DNA of 64,000 nt, taken from the NCBI GenBank assembly GCA_004078665.1, contig SCFO01000004.1, positions 124,001 to 188,000 on the forward strand, written 5' to 3'. Source of the stretch: Halobacillus fulvus (GTDB taxonomy: Bacteria; Bacillota; Bacilli; Bacillales; Halobacillaceae). Position numbers and translations under genes: made by a program. Of this stretch, positions 16,123 to 24,969 are shown piece after piece (position 1 is the stretch's first letter; each line of letters opens with the position of its first letter). The notes under the pieces are model-generated. The model saw only the letters and a program-made list of their open reading frames with translations, did no database searches and was not told the DNA's origin.

Positions 16123-16904
16123 TATTTCTTCTCTGTCTCCCCTTCTAGAATTCCTTTCAATTTTCTCAATCCTTCCAGAAGACGCGGGCTTGGTCTACAG
16201 TATAAAGACTCCTCAAGGACGTGAATACGATTCTCTTTGACAGCCTCTACCTCTGACCATCCTGGACGTTTCCGGATATGGTCTGGATTCATCTTTTCTT
16301 CCTTCACTCCTACCCACACCATACAGATGTGCTCAGGATTACGGCTCTTCACCTGATCCCAGTCTGTTTGTACACTGGCCCCTTTTTCGGTTTCAAACAC
16401 ATTGATCGCTCCGGCTAGTTCACTGATTTCCGTCAACCAGTTCGAATGACCAGGTGTAAACACCGGCTTTGGCCACCACTCCCAATATAGAGTAGGCTTA
16501 TGAAGCTTTCGTTCAGCTTCTTCCCTGTACCGATCCACTTCCCGAAGAAAAGACTCTGCTTTTTCCTCAGCAAGCTTTTCCACACCTAAATGGTGACCGA
16601 CCGTTCTAATATCTTCAGCAATTTCATAAAGGCTGTTCGGGTTTAATATAATATAAGGCAAGCCTTTTTCTTCAAGCCCTTGTATATTTTTATCCATTCC
16701 CGGTACGGATAAAGAAGCTAAAACCAAGTCAGGCTGAAGCGCCTCCACTTGATCGAGGTCAATCGATAAATCCGGTCCGAGCTTCGGCAGACTGTTGACT
16801 TCCTCCGGATAATCAGAATAATTGTCGACACCAACCAACAGATGAGTCTGTCCAAGGAATGCGACAATCTCAGTATTACTAGGACAAATCGACACAATTC
16901 TCAT
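16122..16904 (-). CDS. Cobalamin-type (BtuF-like) periplasmic-binding-fold protein without signal peptide
   Basis: This 260-residue protein is of the BtuF/FecB class III substrate-binding fold: RIVSICPSNTEIVAFLG at the N-terminus, LGPDLSIDLDQVEALQPDLV near residue 50, WEWWPKPVFTPG near 133 and a long linking helix. These proteins bind vitamin B12 or iron chelates for ABC importers. The start at 16904 follows GGGGTGAGCAT and leaves no signal peptide or lipobox; the longer frame to 16952 has none either. No permease or ATPase gene is adjacent. It may be a cytoplasmic corrinoid-binding protein; this is inference. Confidence 0.75.
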   Translation of the reverse strand: MRIVSICPSNTEIVAFLGQTHLLVGVDNYSDYPEEVNSLPKLGPDLSIDLDQVEALQPDLVLASLSVPGMDKNIQGLEEKGLPYIILNPNSLYEIAEDIRTVGHHLGVEKLAEEKAESFLREVDRYREEAERKLHKPTLYWEWWPKPVFTPGHSNWLTEISELAGAINVFETEKGASVQTDWDQVKSRNPEHICMVWVGVKEEKMNPDHIRKRPGWSEVEAVKENRIHVLEESLYCRPSPRLLEGLRKLKGILEGETEKK

Positions 16905-17000
16905 ATGCTCACCCCATTTTTCGCAATTGTCTGATGTTTCATTTTCCTTCATTATAGCTTATATTTGAAATAAGAAAAATTTAGAAAAGGATGAATTCCC

Positions 17001-17825
17001 ATGACAGCTACTCTTCTGGAAACAACTAAAGGAATCGTCGAGTTTACATATAAAGGGATCGGTCCAGCTATCCTATTGTTAAAAGGTGGGCATTGCACCC
17101 GGGATACAGATTTATCCCATAGTGGACTTGTTTATGAAGGATACTCCCTTCTTTCGATTTCAAGGCCTGGTTATGATTCCACAGAAAAATCCACCGGAAG
17201 AACTCCGGAAGAGTTTGCGGATACGATTGTGGAAGTCCTCAACCATTTGAATATCAATAAGGTTCATGTCATTGCAATATCCGCTGCAGGGCCTACAGGA
17301 ATTGCTCTTGCTGTTCATCACCCTTCCCGTGTATCCAAACTGATTATGGAGGCCGCCATGACCGGACCATGGGATCCAAAAAGCAGGAAAAAGGCCAAGC
17401 TCATCTTTGGACCAGCCGAACGCGCCGTCTGGGGGAGCTTACACACGATGCTAAAATTATTTCCTGATTTAGTGATGAAGCAAATATTATCCGAGATGAC
17501 GACAGAGAATGTGGATGAGTTTTTAGATAGCCTTTCTCCTAACGATCGTAGATTTATATATGACATGCTCCTCACATCGAGGTCAGGGAAAGGTTTCGGA
17601 GTCGATCTAAACCACCAAGTGACCGATATGGACAAGATTGAAGCCCCTGTTCTCGGGCTGTATTCTCAAAAAGACAAAAGTGTGCAGTACACACATGCCC
17701 TCCTGTTGAAGTCAAAGGTTCCTACATGCGAGATTATGGAAGTAGATGCAGACAGCCATTTGATTTGGATCGGAAAAGATGCGCAGAAAGTCTGGAATAA
17801 ACGTCTAGCGTTTTTATCAAACTAA
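17001..17825 (+). CDS. Alpha/beta hydrolase
   Basis: This 274-residue protein has the alpha/beta hydrolase plan. SRPGYDS (near 54-60) follows strand 4. The nucleophile elbow is VIAISAAGPTG with Ser94, a GxSxG variant with Ala in both Gly positions. An acid is expected near LGLYSQKDKSV, and the late His is in DADSHLIW. No signal peptide is present. The substrate is unknown; esterase, lipase or thioesterase activities are all possible. AAAGGATGAATTCCC precedes the ATG. The next gene begins 22 nt downstream, so the two are probably co-transcribed. Confidence 0.78.
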   Translation: MTATLLETTKGIVEFTYKGIGPAILLLKGGHCTRDTDLSHSGLVYEGYSLLSISRPGYDSTEKSTGRTPEEFADTIVEVLNHLNINKVHVIAISAAGPTGIALAVHHPSRVSKLIMEAAMTGPWDPKSRKKAKLIFGPAERAVWGSLHTMLKLFPDLVMKQILSEMTTENVDEFLDSLSPNDRRFIYDMLLTSRSGKGFGVDLNHQVTDMDKIEAPVLGLYSQKDKSVQYTHALLLKSKVPTCEIMEVDADSHLIWIGKDAQKVWNKRLAFLSN

Positions 17826-17847
17826 CCAGTTCTAAGGGGGATCCTTC

Positions 17848-18705
17848 ATGGAAGAAGTAAAATGCAGGCAAATGTTGGACAGGTTCCTTTCGTTTTATGA
17901 CCAGGCCTCTAGAGAGGGTGCAGGTGCAGAACGTAAATATGAGCTTTGGCTCGAATATTACGATTTCCCTCATGTCCCACCTGGATATCGTAGAGATCAA
18001 TTGCCAAGAGAGATGATCGACTATGCGTGGGACAGATATTCTCTCGTCTATGACTCCATAAAATACTTTCATACGGAAGAAAGCAAATGGCAGGAGCGCT
18101 TTTACCAACTGAAACAGCATTTAAATGTCCTCGAGCCTATACATGTTCACCTTCTATTTTTTGTCGGTACATTTGAAACAGATCCGTTCGTCTTTAAGGA
18201 AGGAGAGACATACACCCTTTGTTTCCCGGTCGAAATGGATAACCATGAACTCCGGATCACCCATGAGCTTGCTAGGATTGTTCATTGTCATCGCTCCGGA
18301 CTCGCTCCCAGTCATACGAGAACACTCGCCCAACTGATTTTCCAGGAAGGAATTGCGCTTCATTCTAGTCAATCCCTGTTGGATACGGAACAGGCTGAGG
18401 ACATTTTTTCTTTCTTTGATGAAGAAGAATGTGCTCGCGAGCCGAATCGTGTGATCCTGAACATCCTCCCCCATCTGTACCGTACAGATTACGAAGCCCT
18501 TTATTCGTTTACAAAAGGAACAGGTGCTTCAGGCTTCGAAAGAGAGGCAATTTATACAGGATGGAACCTTATTGGACATCTTCTTGTAAAAGGTCGTACG
18601 CTGCATGATCTAGCAGCAATCTCTGCTGAAGATGTCAATGCACTCGTTGAGCGGACGCTTTTTTCCATCCTGAATCAGGCGTACATGAAGCTCCCACAAG
18701 AGTAA
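17848..18705 (+). CDS. Protein of unknown function with a degenerate metallopeptidase-like motif
   Basis: This is a 285-residue soluble protein. A segment ITHELARIVHCH (His139-Glu140, His146, His148) followed by FQEGIALHSSQ (Glu167) resembles the HExxH...E(G)xA layout of gluzincin-type metallopeptidases, but the second zinc His of HExxH is Arg143. The preceding strand FPVEMDNHELR fits that fold. Either a distant active variant or a catalytically dead relative is possible. AAGGGGGATCCTTC precedes the ATG. It follows the alpha/beta hydrolase by 22 nt. I do not recognise a named family. Confidence 0.6.
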   Translation: MEEVKCRQMLDRFLSFYDQASREGAGAERKYELWLEYYDFPHVPPGYRRDQLPREMIDYAWDRYSLVYDSIKYFHTEESKWQERFYQLKQHLNVLEPIHVHLLFFVGTFETDPFVFKEGETYTLCFPVEMDNHELRITHELARIVHCHRSGLAPSHTRTLAQLIFQEGIALHSSQSLLDTEQAEDIFSFFDEEECAREPNRVILNILPHLYRTDYEALYSFTKGTGASGFEREAIYTGWNLIGHLLVKGRTLHDLAAISAEDVNALVERTLFSILNQAYMKLPQE

Positions 18706-18760
18706 GAACGAGATCTTTTTAATTTTTTTCTATGTAGGGCTATCATTCGTTTGGAGCATC

Positions 18761-18769
18761 TGTTATACT
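18761..18769 (+). promoter_or_regulatory. Extended -10 promoter of the cold-shock gene
   Basis: TGTTATACT is an extended -10 (TGN-TATACT). The -35 is weak. It predicts an untranslated leader of about 120 nt, as usual for csp genes. Confidence 0.55.
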
Positions 18770-18864
18770 TGGGTTAATTATTGTTGTTCGATGATTCATG
18801 CAAGAGAAGATGTTTCGCAAGATGTCGTCTTGATGGAATTGAAGAGCAAGAATAGTAATACAAC

Positions 18865-18880
18865 GTGAACATTTGTTCAC
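18865..18880 (+). promoter_or_regulatory. Small hairpin abutting the csp ribosome binding site
   Basis: GTGAAC/GTTCAC with an ATTT loop ends 2 nt before CAGGAGG. It could tune access to the ribosome binding site at low temperature. Confidence 0.4.
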
Positions 18881-18898
18881 ACAGGAGGTTTTTGTATC

Positions 18899-19096
18899 AT
18901 GGTTGAAGGTACAGTAAAATGGTTTAACGCAGAAAAAGGATTCGGATTTATCGAGGTAGAAGGTCAAGACGACGTCTTCGTTCACTTCTCTGCTATTCAA
19001 GAAGAAGGATTCAAATCTCTAGAAGAAGGTCAAGTTGTTACTTTCGAAATCGAAGAAGGTCAGCGTGGACCACAAGCAGCTAACGTTCAAAAATAA
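18899..19096 (+). CDS. Cold-shock protein (CspA family)
   Basis: This 65-residue protein is a single cold-shock domain with both RNA-binding motifs, KGFGFIE (RNP1, residues 16-22) and VFVHFSAI (RNP2, near 28-35). It binds single-stranded RNA and DNA and melts RNA structure in the cytoplasm. AGGAGG lies 10 nt from the ATG at 18899. Codon choice and the strong terminator suggest high expression. Csp paralogues cannot be separated by eye (CspB, CspC or CspD), so no symbol is given. Confidence 0.95.
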   Translation: MVEGTVKWFNAEKGFGFIEVEGQDDVFVHFSAIQEEGFKSLEEGQVVTFEIEEGQRGPQAANVQK

Positions 19097-19110
19097 GAAC
19101 GTTTAAAAGA

Positions 19111-19139
19111 AAGGCTTCTCTCCGGAGAAGCCTTTTTTT
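19111..19139 (+). terminator. Terminator of the cold-shock gene
   Basis: AAGGCTTCTC (19111-19120) pairs with GAGAAGCCTT (19125-19134), followed by a T-run. Confidence 0.92.
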
Positions 19140-19140
19140 A

Positions 19141-19172
19141 ATGTAAAAAAGCAGGAGCCATAGCGCTCCTGC
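19141..19172 (-). terminator. Terminator of map
   Basis: GCAGGAGC (19151-19158) pairs with GCTCCTGC (19165-19172), extended by A-T pairs, with TTTTTTAC after it on the minus strand. Confidence 0.88.
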
Positions 19173-19180
19173 TTTTCTAT

Positions 19181-19936
19181 TTATTCTTCATCCTGTTCAG
19201 TCAAAATTACCGGACCATCCTTCGTGATTGCTACTGTATGCTCATACTGGGCAGAAAGGGAGCCATCCACTGTCCGAGCCGTCCAATTGTTCTCGTCCAT
19301 TTGTGTAGCCCAATCTCCAATATTGATCATCGGTTCAATCGTGATGACCATACCTTCCTTCAGACGGGCGCCTTTCCCTGCTGTTCCGAAATGAGGAATA
19401 TAAGGATCTTCATGAATCGATTCACCTATTCCGTGACCAGTGAAGTCGCGGACGACGGAGTAACCTTCTCCTTCGGCATACGCTTGAATCGCATGGCCAA
19501 TATCTCCGATACGATTACCTGGCTTCGCCTGTTCGATTCCTTTATAAAGGGAAGTCTTTGTAACATCCATCAGCTTTTGAGTGTCTTCACTAATTGCCCC
19601 AACAGCATGTGTCCAGGCGGAGTCTGCGAGGGCACCGTTCAAGTTCACGACCATGTCGATGGTGACGATATCGCCCTCCTTTAATTTTTCATTACGAGGG
19701 AAGCCATGGCATACTTCGTCATTGATCGATGCACAGGTCGTGAATTCATAACCCTGATATCCTTTTTGCTCCCCTGTCGCTCCACGCTCTGCCAAATATT
19801 TTTCAACGAAATTCTCAATTTCCATCGTCGTCACACCGGGCTTGATGAACGAACGAAGCTGTTTGTGCACACTTGCCAGCAACTTACCGGCTTCATGCAT
19901 CAATTCGATCTCTCGTTGGCTTTTTCGTTTGATCAT
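19181..19936 (-). CDS. map: Type I methionine aminopeptidase, second copy type
   Basis: This 251-residue protein has every type I methionine aminopeptidase metal ligand: D94, D105, H168, E201 and E232, plus substrate His77 in CHGF. It removes the initiator Met from nascent proteins and needs two divalent metals. The start at 19936 has an AAGGAATGG-type site and gives the normal N-terminus. It stands alone rather than in the ribosomal-protein operon with adk and infA where the main map gene usually lies, so it is probably the paralogue. Confidence 0.92.
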   Translation of the reverse strand: MIKRKSQREIELMHEAGKLLASVHKQLRSFIKPGVTTMEIENFVEKYLAERGATGEQKGYQGYEFTTCASINDEVCHGFPRNEKLKEGDIVTIDMVVNLNGALADSAWTHAVGAISEDTQKLMDVTKTSLYKGIEQAKPGNRIGDIGHAIQAYAEGEGYSVVRDFTGHGIGESIHEDPYIPHFGTAGKGARLKEGMVITIEPMINIGDWATQMDENNWTARTVDGSLSAQYEHTVAITKDGPVILTEQDEE

Positions 19937-20028
19937 ATATTTCCATTCCTTCCTTTTCTTCTTATACGTATAGCTAAACATCCTCTTGTATGATAACGGA
20001 AAAAAAGCTGTGCGACTACCCTTCTGCT

Positions 20029-20583
20029 TTAATCGACCGATTTTATCACCTTTGCCGGGTTCCCGCCTACAAAAACGTTGGATGGTATATCCTTTGTAAC
20101 AACAGCTCCTGATCCAATGACGACATTGTCTCCGATTGTAACACCGGGGTTAATGACAGCACTTCCACCGATCCACACATCATTTCCAATCGTAATCGGC
20201 TTCCCTGCTTCAAGTCCACTCGCTCTCGTTTCCCTATCCATAGGATGGGTCGCTGTATATATCTGAACATTCGGTCCAAGCATAACCCTCTCCCCAATGG
20301 TAATCGGGCAGACATCCAAAAACACGCAATTGAAGTTCGCGAAAAAGCCTTCACCAACGCGAATGTTATAGCCGTAATCACAATAAAAAGGCGGCTCAAT
20401 TTTGTAATCCTCGCCAATCATTCCAAATAGGCTACTAATTAGTTGGCTACGGTAATGTGATTCTGTATCTTTTGTCTGATTAAACTGATGCTGAATTTGA
20501 CGGGCACGTGATCGCTCCTGCACCAGCACGTCATCCCACGATTTATAAAGTTCTCCAGCAAGCATTTTCTCTTTCTCACTCAT
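20029..20583 (-). CDS. maa: Maltose O-acetyltransferase family protein
   Basis: This 184-residue protein has the Mac N-terminal domain ([15 protein letters not shown], residues 3-17) followed by left-handed beta-helix hexapeptide repeats ([20 protein letters not shown] near 130-150, then [18 protein letters not shown]). The catalytic His lies in ATHPMD near 112. It transfers acetyl from acetyl-CoA to sugars such as maltose or glucose. GCAGGTGATGGA precedes the ATG. It is a single gene. The true sugar acceptor is not determined by sequence. Confidence 0.9.
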   Translation of the reverse strand: MSEKEKMLAGELYKSWDDVLVQERSRARQIQHQFNQTKDTESHYRSQLISSLFGMIGEDYKIEPPFYCDYGYNIRVGEGFFANFNCVFLDVCPITIGERVMLGPNVQIYTATHPMDRETRASGLEAGKPITIGNDVWIGGSAVINPGVTIGDNVVIGSGAVVTKDIPSNVFVGGNPAKVIKSVD

Positions 20584-20727
20584 TCCATCACCTGCTTATT
20601 AGATTTCTTCCTTAGAATAGAAGTTATTGTGTAAACCAAGAGGAATCGACTGTGGATCATCCCTTATAGTGCAAAGCTTGGTTAAAGCTTAATATTGATA
20701 CATGAAAGTTTCCTTTATGGATACCAG

Positions 20728-20807
20728 AGCTGGGAAGAGCGGGAAATAACTCACTTTCCATGGCGGGAGCTGAGCTTCCCCACAGCGACGCTCCTGTGGG
20801 AACTAAG
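20728..20807. repeat. Possible remnant of a dispersed repeat
   Basis: The stretch with CACTTTCCATGGCGGGAGCT and GAGCTTCCCCACAGCGACGC resembles, from memory, GC-rich dispersed repeats common in Halobacillus-like genomes. Only one copy is in this window, so the call is weak. The rest of the 300-base gap 20584-20883 shows nothing else. Confidence 0.25.
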
Positions 20808-20883
20808 CATAAAAAATACGGAGTCCTCTTTACTTTACTATACTTTTTCGCTAGTCTAAGAACAACTGTAAGGAGGAAATGTC

Positions 20884-21384
20884 ATGCAAGTACGCGAATT
20901 GAACAGTCAAGATGCCGAAACCTATTATGAGCTTCGTCTTGAAGCTTTATTGACAAACCCGGATGCTTTTATCACTACATATGAGCAGGAAAGACAGAAG
21001 CCGAACCCGATCAAACAGACGGCTGAGCGTTTGGAATCCGACATTTCAAGGACGTTCGGACTTTTTTCAGATCAATCATTATGCGGGACAGTCACCCTGT
21101 TTCGTGAAATGCACCCCAAGTTCTCTCACAAAGCCAAAGTGGTCGCCATGTACATTACACCCGATCAAAGGCGTAAAGGTGGAGCGGAGCTTCTGTTAAA
21201 AGAATTGATCGCTTTTTCCAGAGGAATCAACCTTGAAATCCTTCAGCTCAGCGTTGTAACAGACAATCATCCCGCGAAATACCTTTACGAAAAAGTCGGT
21301 TTTGAATCTTACGGAACCGAAAAAAAAGCCATTAAACTTCCTGAACGATACCTGGATGAAGAACTTATGGCTCTTCATTTATAA
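20884..21384 (+). CDS. GNAT-family N-acetyltransferase
   Basis: This 166-residue GNAT has the N-terminal YYELRLEALLTNPDAF block, the acetyl-CoA loop TPDQRRKGGAELLLKELI near residues 93-110, and a C-terminal AKYLYEKVGFESYGTE block. These features resemble small ribosomal or small-molecule acetyltransferases. AAGGAGGAAATGTC precedes the ATG. It is a single gene followed by a terminator at 21436. Confidence 0.82.
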   Translation: MQVRELNSQDAETYYELRLEALLTNPDAFITTYEQERQKPNPIKQTAERLESDISRTFGLFSDQSLCGTVTLFREMHPKFSHKAKVVAMYITPDQRRKGGAELLLKELIAFSRGINLEILQLSVVTDNHPAKYLYEKVGFESYGTEKKAIKLPERYLDEELMALHL

Positions 21385-21435
21385 ACAAAAAGACATGACC
21401 ATATCCTTTTTTTAAGCATAGCAAATGCGTTAGCC

Positions 21436-21467
21436 AGACGAGGTTGAATCAGCTTCGTCTTTTTTTA
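21436..21467 (+). terminator. Terminator of the GNAT gene
   Basis: AGACGAGG (21436-21443) pairs with CTTCGTCT (21453-21460), with one G-U pair, followed by seven T. Confidence 0.85.
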
Positions 21468-21554
21468 TGGACACACATACCCAGAAGTCTTGCGAAACTT
21501 TTCGGGATGCCAGACGTACATATACTACACACAACCATTCAAAGGGTGAGCGAA

Positions 21555-22277
21555 ATGATTCAATTAAACAATGTGACCAAAAACTTTGCCGGTAAGCAGG
21601 CGGTTAAAGGCTTGAATTTAACGATTCCGGACGGTAAGATTTTCGGGTTCCTCGGTCCGAATGGAGCAGGTAAATCCACGACCATTAAAATGATGACCGG
21701 GATTCTGCCAATTGACGAGGGATCTATTACGTTAAACGGGATGGATATTTCAAAACAACCGATGGATGTAAAACGAGTCATCGGATACGTCCCGGATCGG
21801 TCTGACATTTTCCTCCGCTTAAAAGGAATCGAATATTTAAATTTCATGGCGGATGTGTTCAATATTCCCTCGGACGTCCGTGAAGAAAAGATCACCTATT
21901 TAACGAAGAGCTTCGGTATTTATGATGCACTAGGCGACCATATTCAAACCTATTCTCACGGAATGAAACAGAAGATCGTCGTTAGTGGCGTCCTACTTCA
22001 CGACCCCGATATTTGGATATTGGATGAACCATTGACAGGTCTTGATCCGAAGTCATCCTTCACGTTAAAAGAAATGATGAGGGAGCACGCCAACAAAGGA
22101 AAAATCGTGTTTTTCTCTACACACGTCCTCGAAGTCGTGGAACAACTCTGCGATGAAGTAGCCATCATCAATAATGGCCAGGTACAGTTTCAAGGGGCCA
22201 TGTCCGAAATGAGACAGCAATTTAAAGAGGATGATAACCTCGAACGTTTATTCTTGGAGTTGACCCAAAATGAGTAA
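21555..22277 (+). CDS. ABC-2 type exporter ATPase
   Basis: This 240-residue ATPase has Walker A GPNGAGKST (near residues 36-44), a Q-loop after the TGILP region, an SHGMKQK signature (LSGGQ variant, near 141-147) and Walker B IWILDEP (near 162-168). It pairs with the overlapping permease gene. The start at 21555 has AAAGGGTGAGCGAA; a longer frame to 21444 lacks a site. The substrate is unknown; drug, peptide or lipid export is typical for the class. Confidence 0.88.
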   Translation: MIQLNNVTKNFAGKQAVKGLNLTIPDGKIFGFLGPNGAGKSTTIKMMTGILPIDEGSITLNGMDISKQPMDVKRVIGYVPDRSDIFLRLKGIEYLNFMADVFNIPSDVREEKITYLTKSFGIYDALGDHIQTYSHGMKQKIVVSGVLLHDPDIWILDEPLTGLDPKSSFTLKEMMREHANKGKIVFFSTHVLEVVEQLCDEVAIINNGQVQFQGAMSEMRQQFKEDDNLERLFLELTQNE

Positions 22278-23916
22278 GACATGGACATTAATGAAGATTA
22301 TGGCCAAAATGCAGCTGTCACTTGCAGGTAAAAGCACGTCCGAAAAAGTCGGGTATGTTCTGCTGACACTTGTGATGCTTCCCTTTGGAGCGCTGATTCT
22401 TTCTCTTCTCAACAATTTAATCAGCACTCTTTACGATGTTCTTTCACCGACAGGAAATGAAAACATCATCCTGGGATTGGTTTTCGTTTCGGTCACGTTC
22501 CTGTTTATTTTTCTCAGCATTAGCACTGTGCTTAGTTCGTTTTACTTTGCTGAAGATGTCGAATCTTTCATTTCCCTTCCCTTTCAGCCTTACCAGATTC
22601 TGATGGGAAAATCGACGGTACCTTTTCTCTCGTTATACGGAACGAACGCCATGCTGCTCTTGCCCGTCTTACTGTTTTACGGCTTACATAGTGAGGCAGG
22701 AGCGGCGTATTACGGATTGGCTTTCATGATCTGGCTGTTGACACCAGTGATTCCTTTTGTCATTACAGCGATTATTGTCATGTTCATTATGAGATTCGCC
22801 AACATTTCCAAAAATAAAGACCGGACGAAAATCGTCGTCGGCCTACTCGGATTTGCATTTGCCATTGGAATCAATGTCATCATAAGGCTGGATTCAGGTG
22901 GGAATGCAGGCGAAGATATGGCCGCTCTTTTCATGCAGCAGAATGGTCTGCTTGAGCTGATCACCAAGTTCTTCCCCGTGGCTTATTTCAGTTCCATCGC
23001 GCTCACGACAGCTTCCACAGGAACCGCTGCCCTGTATTTTCTTTTGGTCGCTGGTCTATCAGCGGGAGCGATCGTTTTATTTATGACAATCGGTCAGGCC
23101 ACTTATTTCAAAGGCGTCCTCGGACTTTCAGGAGGAAAACGATCAACGTTTAACGACAAGACGCTGGATGAGAACGTAAAAGAAACGCCATTGTTATGGA
23201 GTTTAGTGTTAAAAGAAGTTCGTACGATAATGCGTACGCCTACCTTCTTTACTCAAATCGTCGTCCAAAGCTTATTCTTTCCAATCTTCTTAGTCATCAT
23301 CCTGTTCATGGAATCAAGCGGTTCTCTCGATCAGATCAGTGCTATGCTGGGTAGTTGGGATGGAAAAATCGTACTGCTTGCTTTGTTCGGTCTTACGATT
23401 GTCGGACTCGGAATCAATCCGGCCTCCTTTTCCTCTGTATCAAGGGACGGGAAAAGCTGGTTCAATTATTTATACCTTCCGATTCCGGCACGGACGGTCA
23501 TTGGCAGTAAACTGCTGATCGCTTTTGCGCTTAACCTTGTATCACTATTGATCCTGGCTTTAGTCGCCGTATTTCTCATCGGAATTCCTGTCTGGCCGCT
23601 TGTGAACTGGTTATTCTTGTCTATTATCGCCGCCTGGGTAACATCTGTTGGCGGACTGTTGATCGACTTGTATCAACCGAAGCTGAACTGGACAGATGAA
23701 CGCGAGGTGTTCAAGGGACGTTTTGCAGGGCTTGTTGTCTTTGCAATTGAAGCCGTGATTTTCGGAGGAGCTATCGGAATTCTTTGGAATATGTCAAGTG
23801 TAGAGGGAGTGTGGATCACATCACTGATTCTTTTTACACTGCTGATTGTTTTGACAGCCGGATGTCATTTTGGATTAAAAAAGTTGGTCGACCAAAAATA
23901 CGATAAAATTCTTTAG
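22270..23916 (+). CDS. ABC-2 type exporter permease (about 550 residues)
   Basis: This 548-residue membrane protein has about 12 hydrophobic helices and matches the long single-chain ABC-2 permease group (ABC_tran_2-like), which is twice the usual permease length. Conserved parts include the ISTVLSSFYFAEDVESFISL region (near 80-98) and LLWSLVLKEVRTIMRTPTFF (near 315). Its start overlaps the ATPase gene by 8 bp, so the two are translationally coupled. It ends at a strong terminator. Confidence 0.85.
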   Translation: MSKTWTLMKIMAKMQLSLAGKSTSEKVGYVLLTLVMLPFGALILSLLNNLISTLYDVLSPTGNENIILGLVFVSVTFLFIFLSISTVLSSFYFAEDVESFISLPFQPYQILMGKSTVPFLSLYGTNAMLLLPVLLFYGLHSEAGAAYYGLAFMIWLLTPVIPFVITAIIVMFIMRFANISKNKDRTKIVVGLLGFAFAIGINVIIRLDSGGNAGEDMAALFMQQNGLLELITKFFPVAYFSSIALTTASTGTAALYFLLVAGLSAGAIVLFMTIGQATYFKGVLGLSGGKRSTFNDKTLDENVKETPLLWSLVLKEVRTIMRTPTFFTQIVVQSLFFPIFLVIILFMESSGSLDQISAMLGSWDGKIVLLALFGLTIVGLGINPASFSSVSRDGKSWFNYLYLPIPARTVIGSKLLIAFALNLVSLLILALVAVFLIGIPVWPLVNWLFLSIIAAWVTSVGGLLIDLYQPKLNWTDEREVFKGRFAGLVVFAIEAVIFGGAIGILWNMSSVEGVWITSLILFTLLIVLTAGCHFGLKKLVDQKYDKIL

Positions 23917-23924
23917 TACTGAGC

Positions 23925-23960
23925 AAAAGGATCGCAGCCTACATAGCTGCGATCCTTTTT
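23925..23960 (+). terminator. Terminator of the ABC exporter operon
   Basis: A 14-bp stem (23925-23938 with 23946-23959) is followed by T. Confidence 0.92.
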
Positions 23961-24092
23961 GTATAGACTCTATTTACGAATGTCACCAAACACGAGCGTT
24001 TAGTTTTGTAAATGAGAGCTTGTAAGGGCGAAAAGCTACACAAGGCACGTTGCGGATCTTCGCGATTCCTCAGCCCACCTCCATCCCGGAGT

Positions 24093-24674
24093 TTAACAGA
24101 GCTTTTGTGAATGGACTAAACCCGCAGACTCATAACGGCTCATCCATTCTTCTTTCAACATTCCAAACACATTGTTGTCACACCATCGTCCCTTTACATA
24201 CATATCTTGACGTAACGTTCCTTCCTTTACCATACCGACCCTTTCAAGAACTTTGATCGAGGCGTAGTTTTCAGGATTGCACTTGGCACACACACGGTGA
24301 AGCTCACATTTTTCAAAACTGTGTTTCAACAAAAGGCAGAGAGCTTCCGTTCCTAAACCCTTCCCCCAATACGATGGGTGAATGATGAATCCAATTTCTC
24401 CAACGCCGTCCCAGTCTATGATATTCATTTCGACGTTTCCAATTACTGTTTCATCCTCTTTTTCCACAACAGCGAAGACAAAGCGGCTACGATGCCTCTG
24501 TTCCCCGTCCCGAATCGCCTGGTTGACGAAAAATCTTGAATCATCTTCAGTATTTGGGCCCCAAGGCTGAAACTTACACGCCTCTTCATCTGTTGCGAAA
24601 GTATGAAGGAAACTCCAGTCATTCAAAACAATTTCCCTTAAATAGATCCTTTCACTCTCTTCCAACTTCTTCAC
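24093..24674 (-). CDS. RimJ/RimL-type GNAT acetyltransferase
   Basis: This 193-residue protein has the GNAT plan: SERIYLREIVLNDWSFLH at the N-terminus, WGKGLGTEALCLLLKHSF (acetyl-CoA loop, near 114-131) and NPENYASIKVLERVGMVKEG (near 143-162), the classic pattern of RimJ/RimL/YjcK-like enzymes. The start is GTG at 24674 with AAGGAGCGATGACTAC upstream; the longer frame to 24833 overlaps the gene before it. It lies 25 nt after a small gene on the same strand, so the two are probably co-transcribed. Confidence 0.82.
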   Translation of the reverse strand: MKKLEESERIYLREIVLNDWSFLHTFATDEEACKFQPWGPNTEDDSRFFVNQAIRDGEQRHRSRFVFAVVEKEDETVIGNVEMNIIDWDGVGEIGFIIHPSYWGKGLGTEALCLLLKHSFEKCELHRVCAKCNPENYASIKVLERVGMVKEGTLRQDMYVKGRWCDNNVFGMLKEEWMSRYESAGLVHSQKLC

Positions 24675-24699
24675 GTAGTCATCGCTCCTTCTACTGAAC

Positions 24700-24969
24700 C
24701 TACAGTTGACGATAAGCATTGATCCAGGTTGTAGGTTCTTCCCGGACCATGAATGTCTGGACACCTTTGATCGTATGAAGATACAAAAACCCGTATGTTT
24801 CGGATAAGCCTCTATACGAGACGTCATGAACATCTTCCATTCGAATCGTTTCCGTCGGAGTTCTCACTTCATACGGATGCAACTCAAGCTGATATTCTTC
24901 CTCAACATAATGCTGTTGGTTCCTTTCAATCACACGTTTTTTGACAATGACTGTATGTGAACAAATCAC
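24700..24969 (-). CDS. Small conserved protein, PH-like
   Basis: This 89-residue protein is predicted to be mainly beta-strand: ICSHTVIVKKRVIERNQQ, then EYQLELHPYEVRT, IRMEDVHDVSYRG, FLYLHTIKGVQTFMV and a C-terminal helix PTTWINAYRQL. This order of seven strands and a helix is typical of pleckstrin-homology-like folds. The start is GTG at 24969 following AGAGGAGGAATAAA; the upstream TTG at 25023 has no site. The function is unknown. It forms an operon with the GNAT gene downstream. Confidence 0.65.
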   Translation of the reverse strand: MICSHTVIVKKRVIERNQQHYVEEEYQLELHPYEVRTPTETIRMEDVHDVSYRGLSETYGFLYLHTIKGVQTFMVREEPTTWINAYRQL

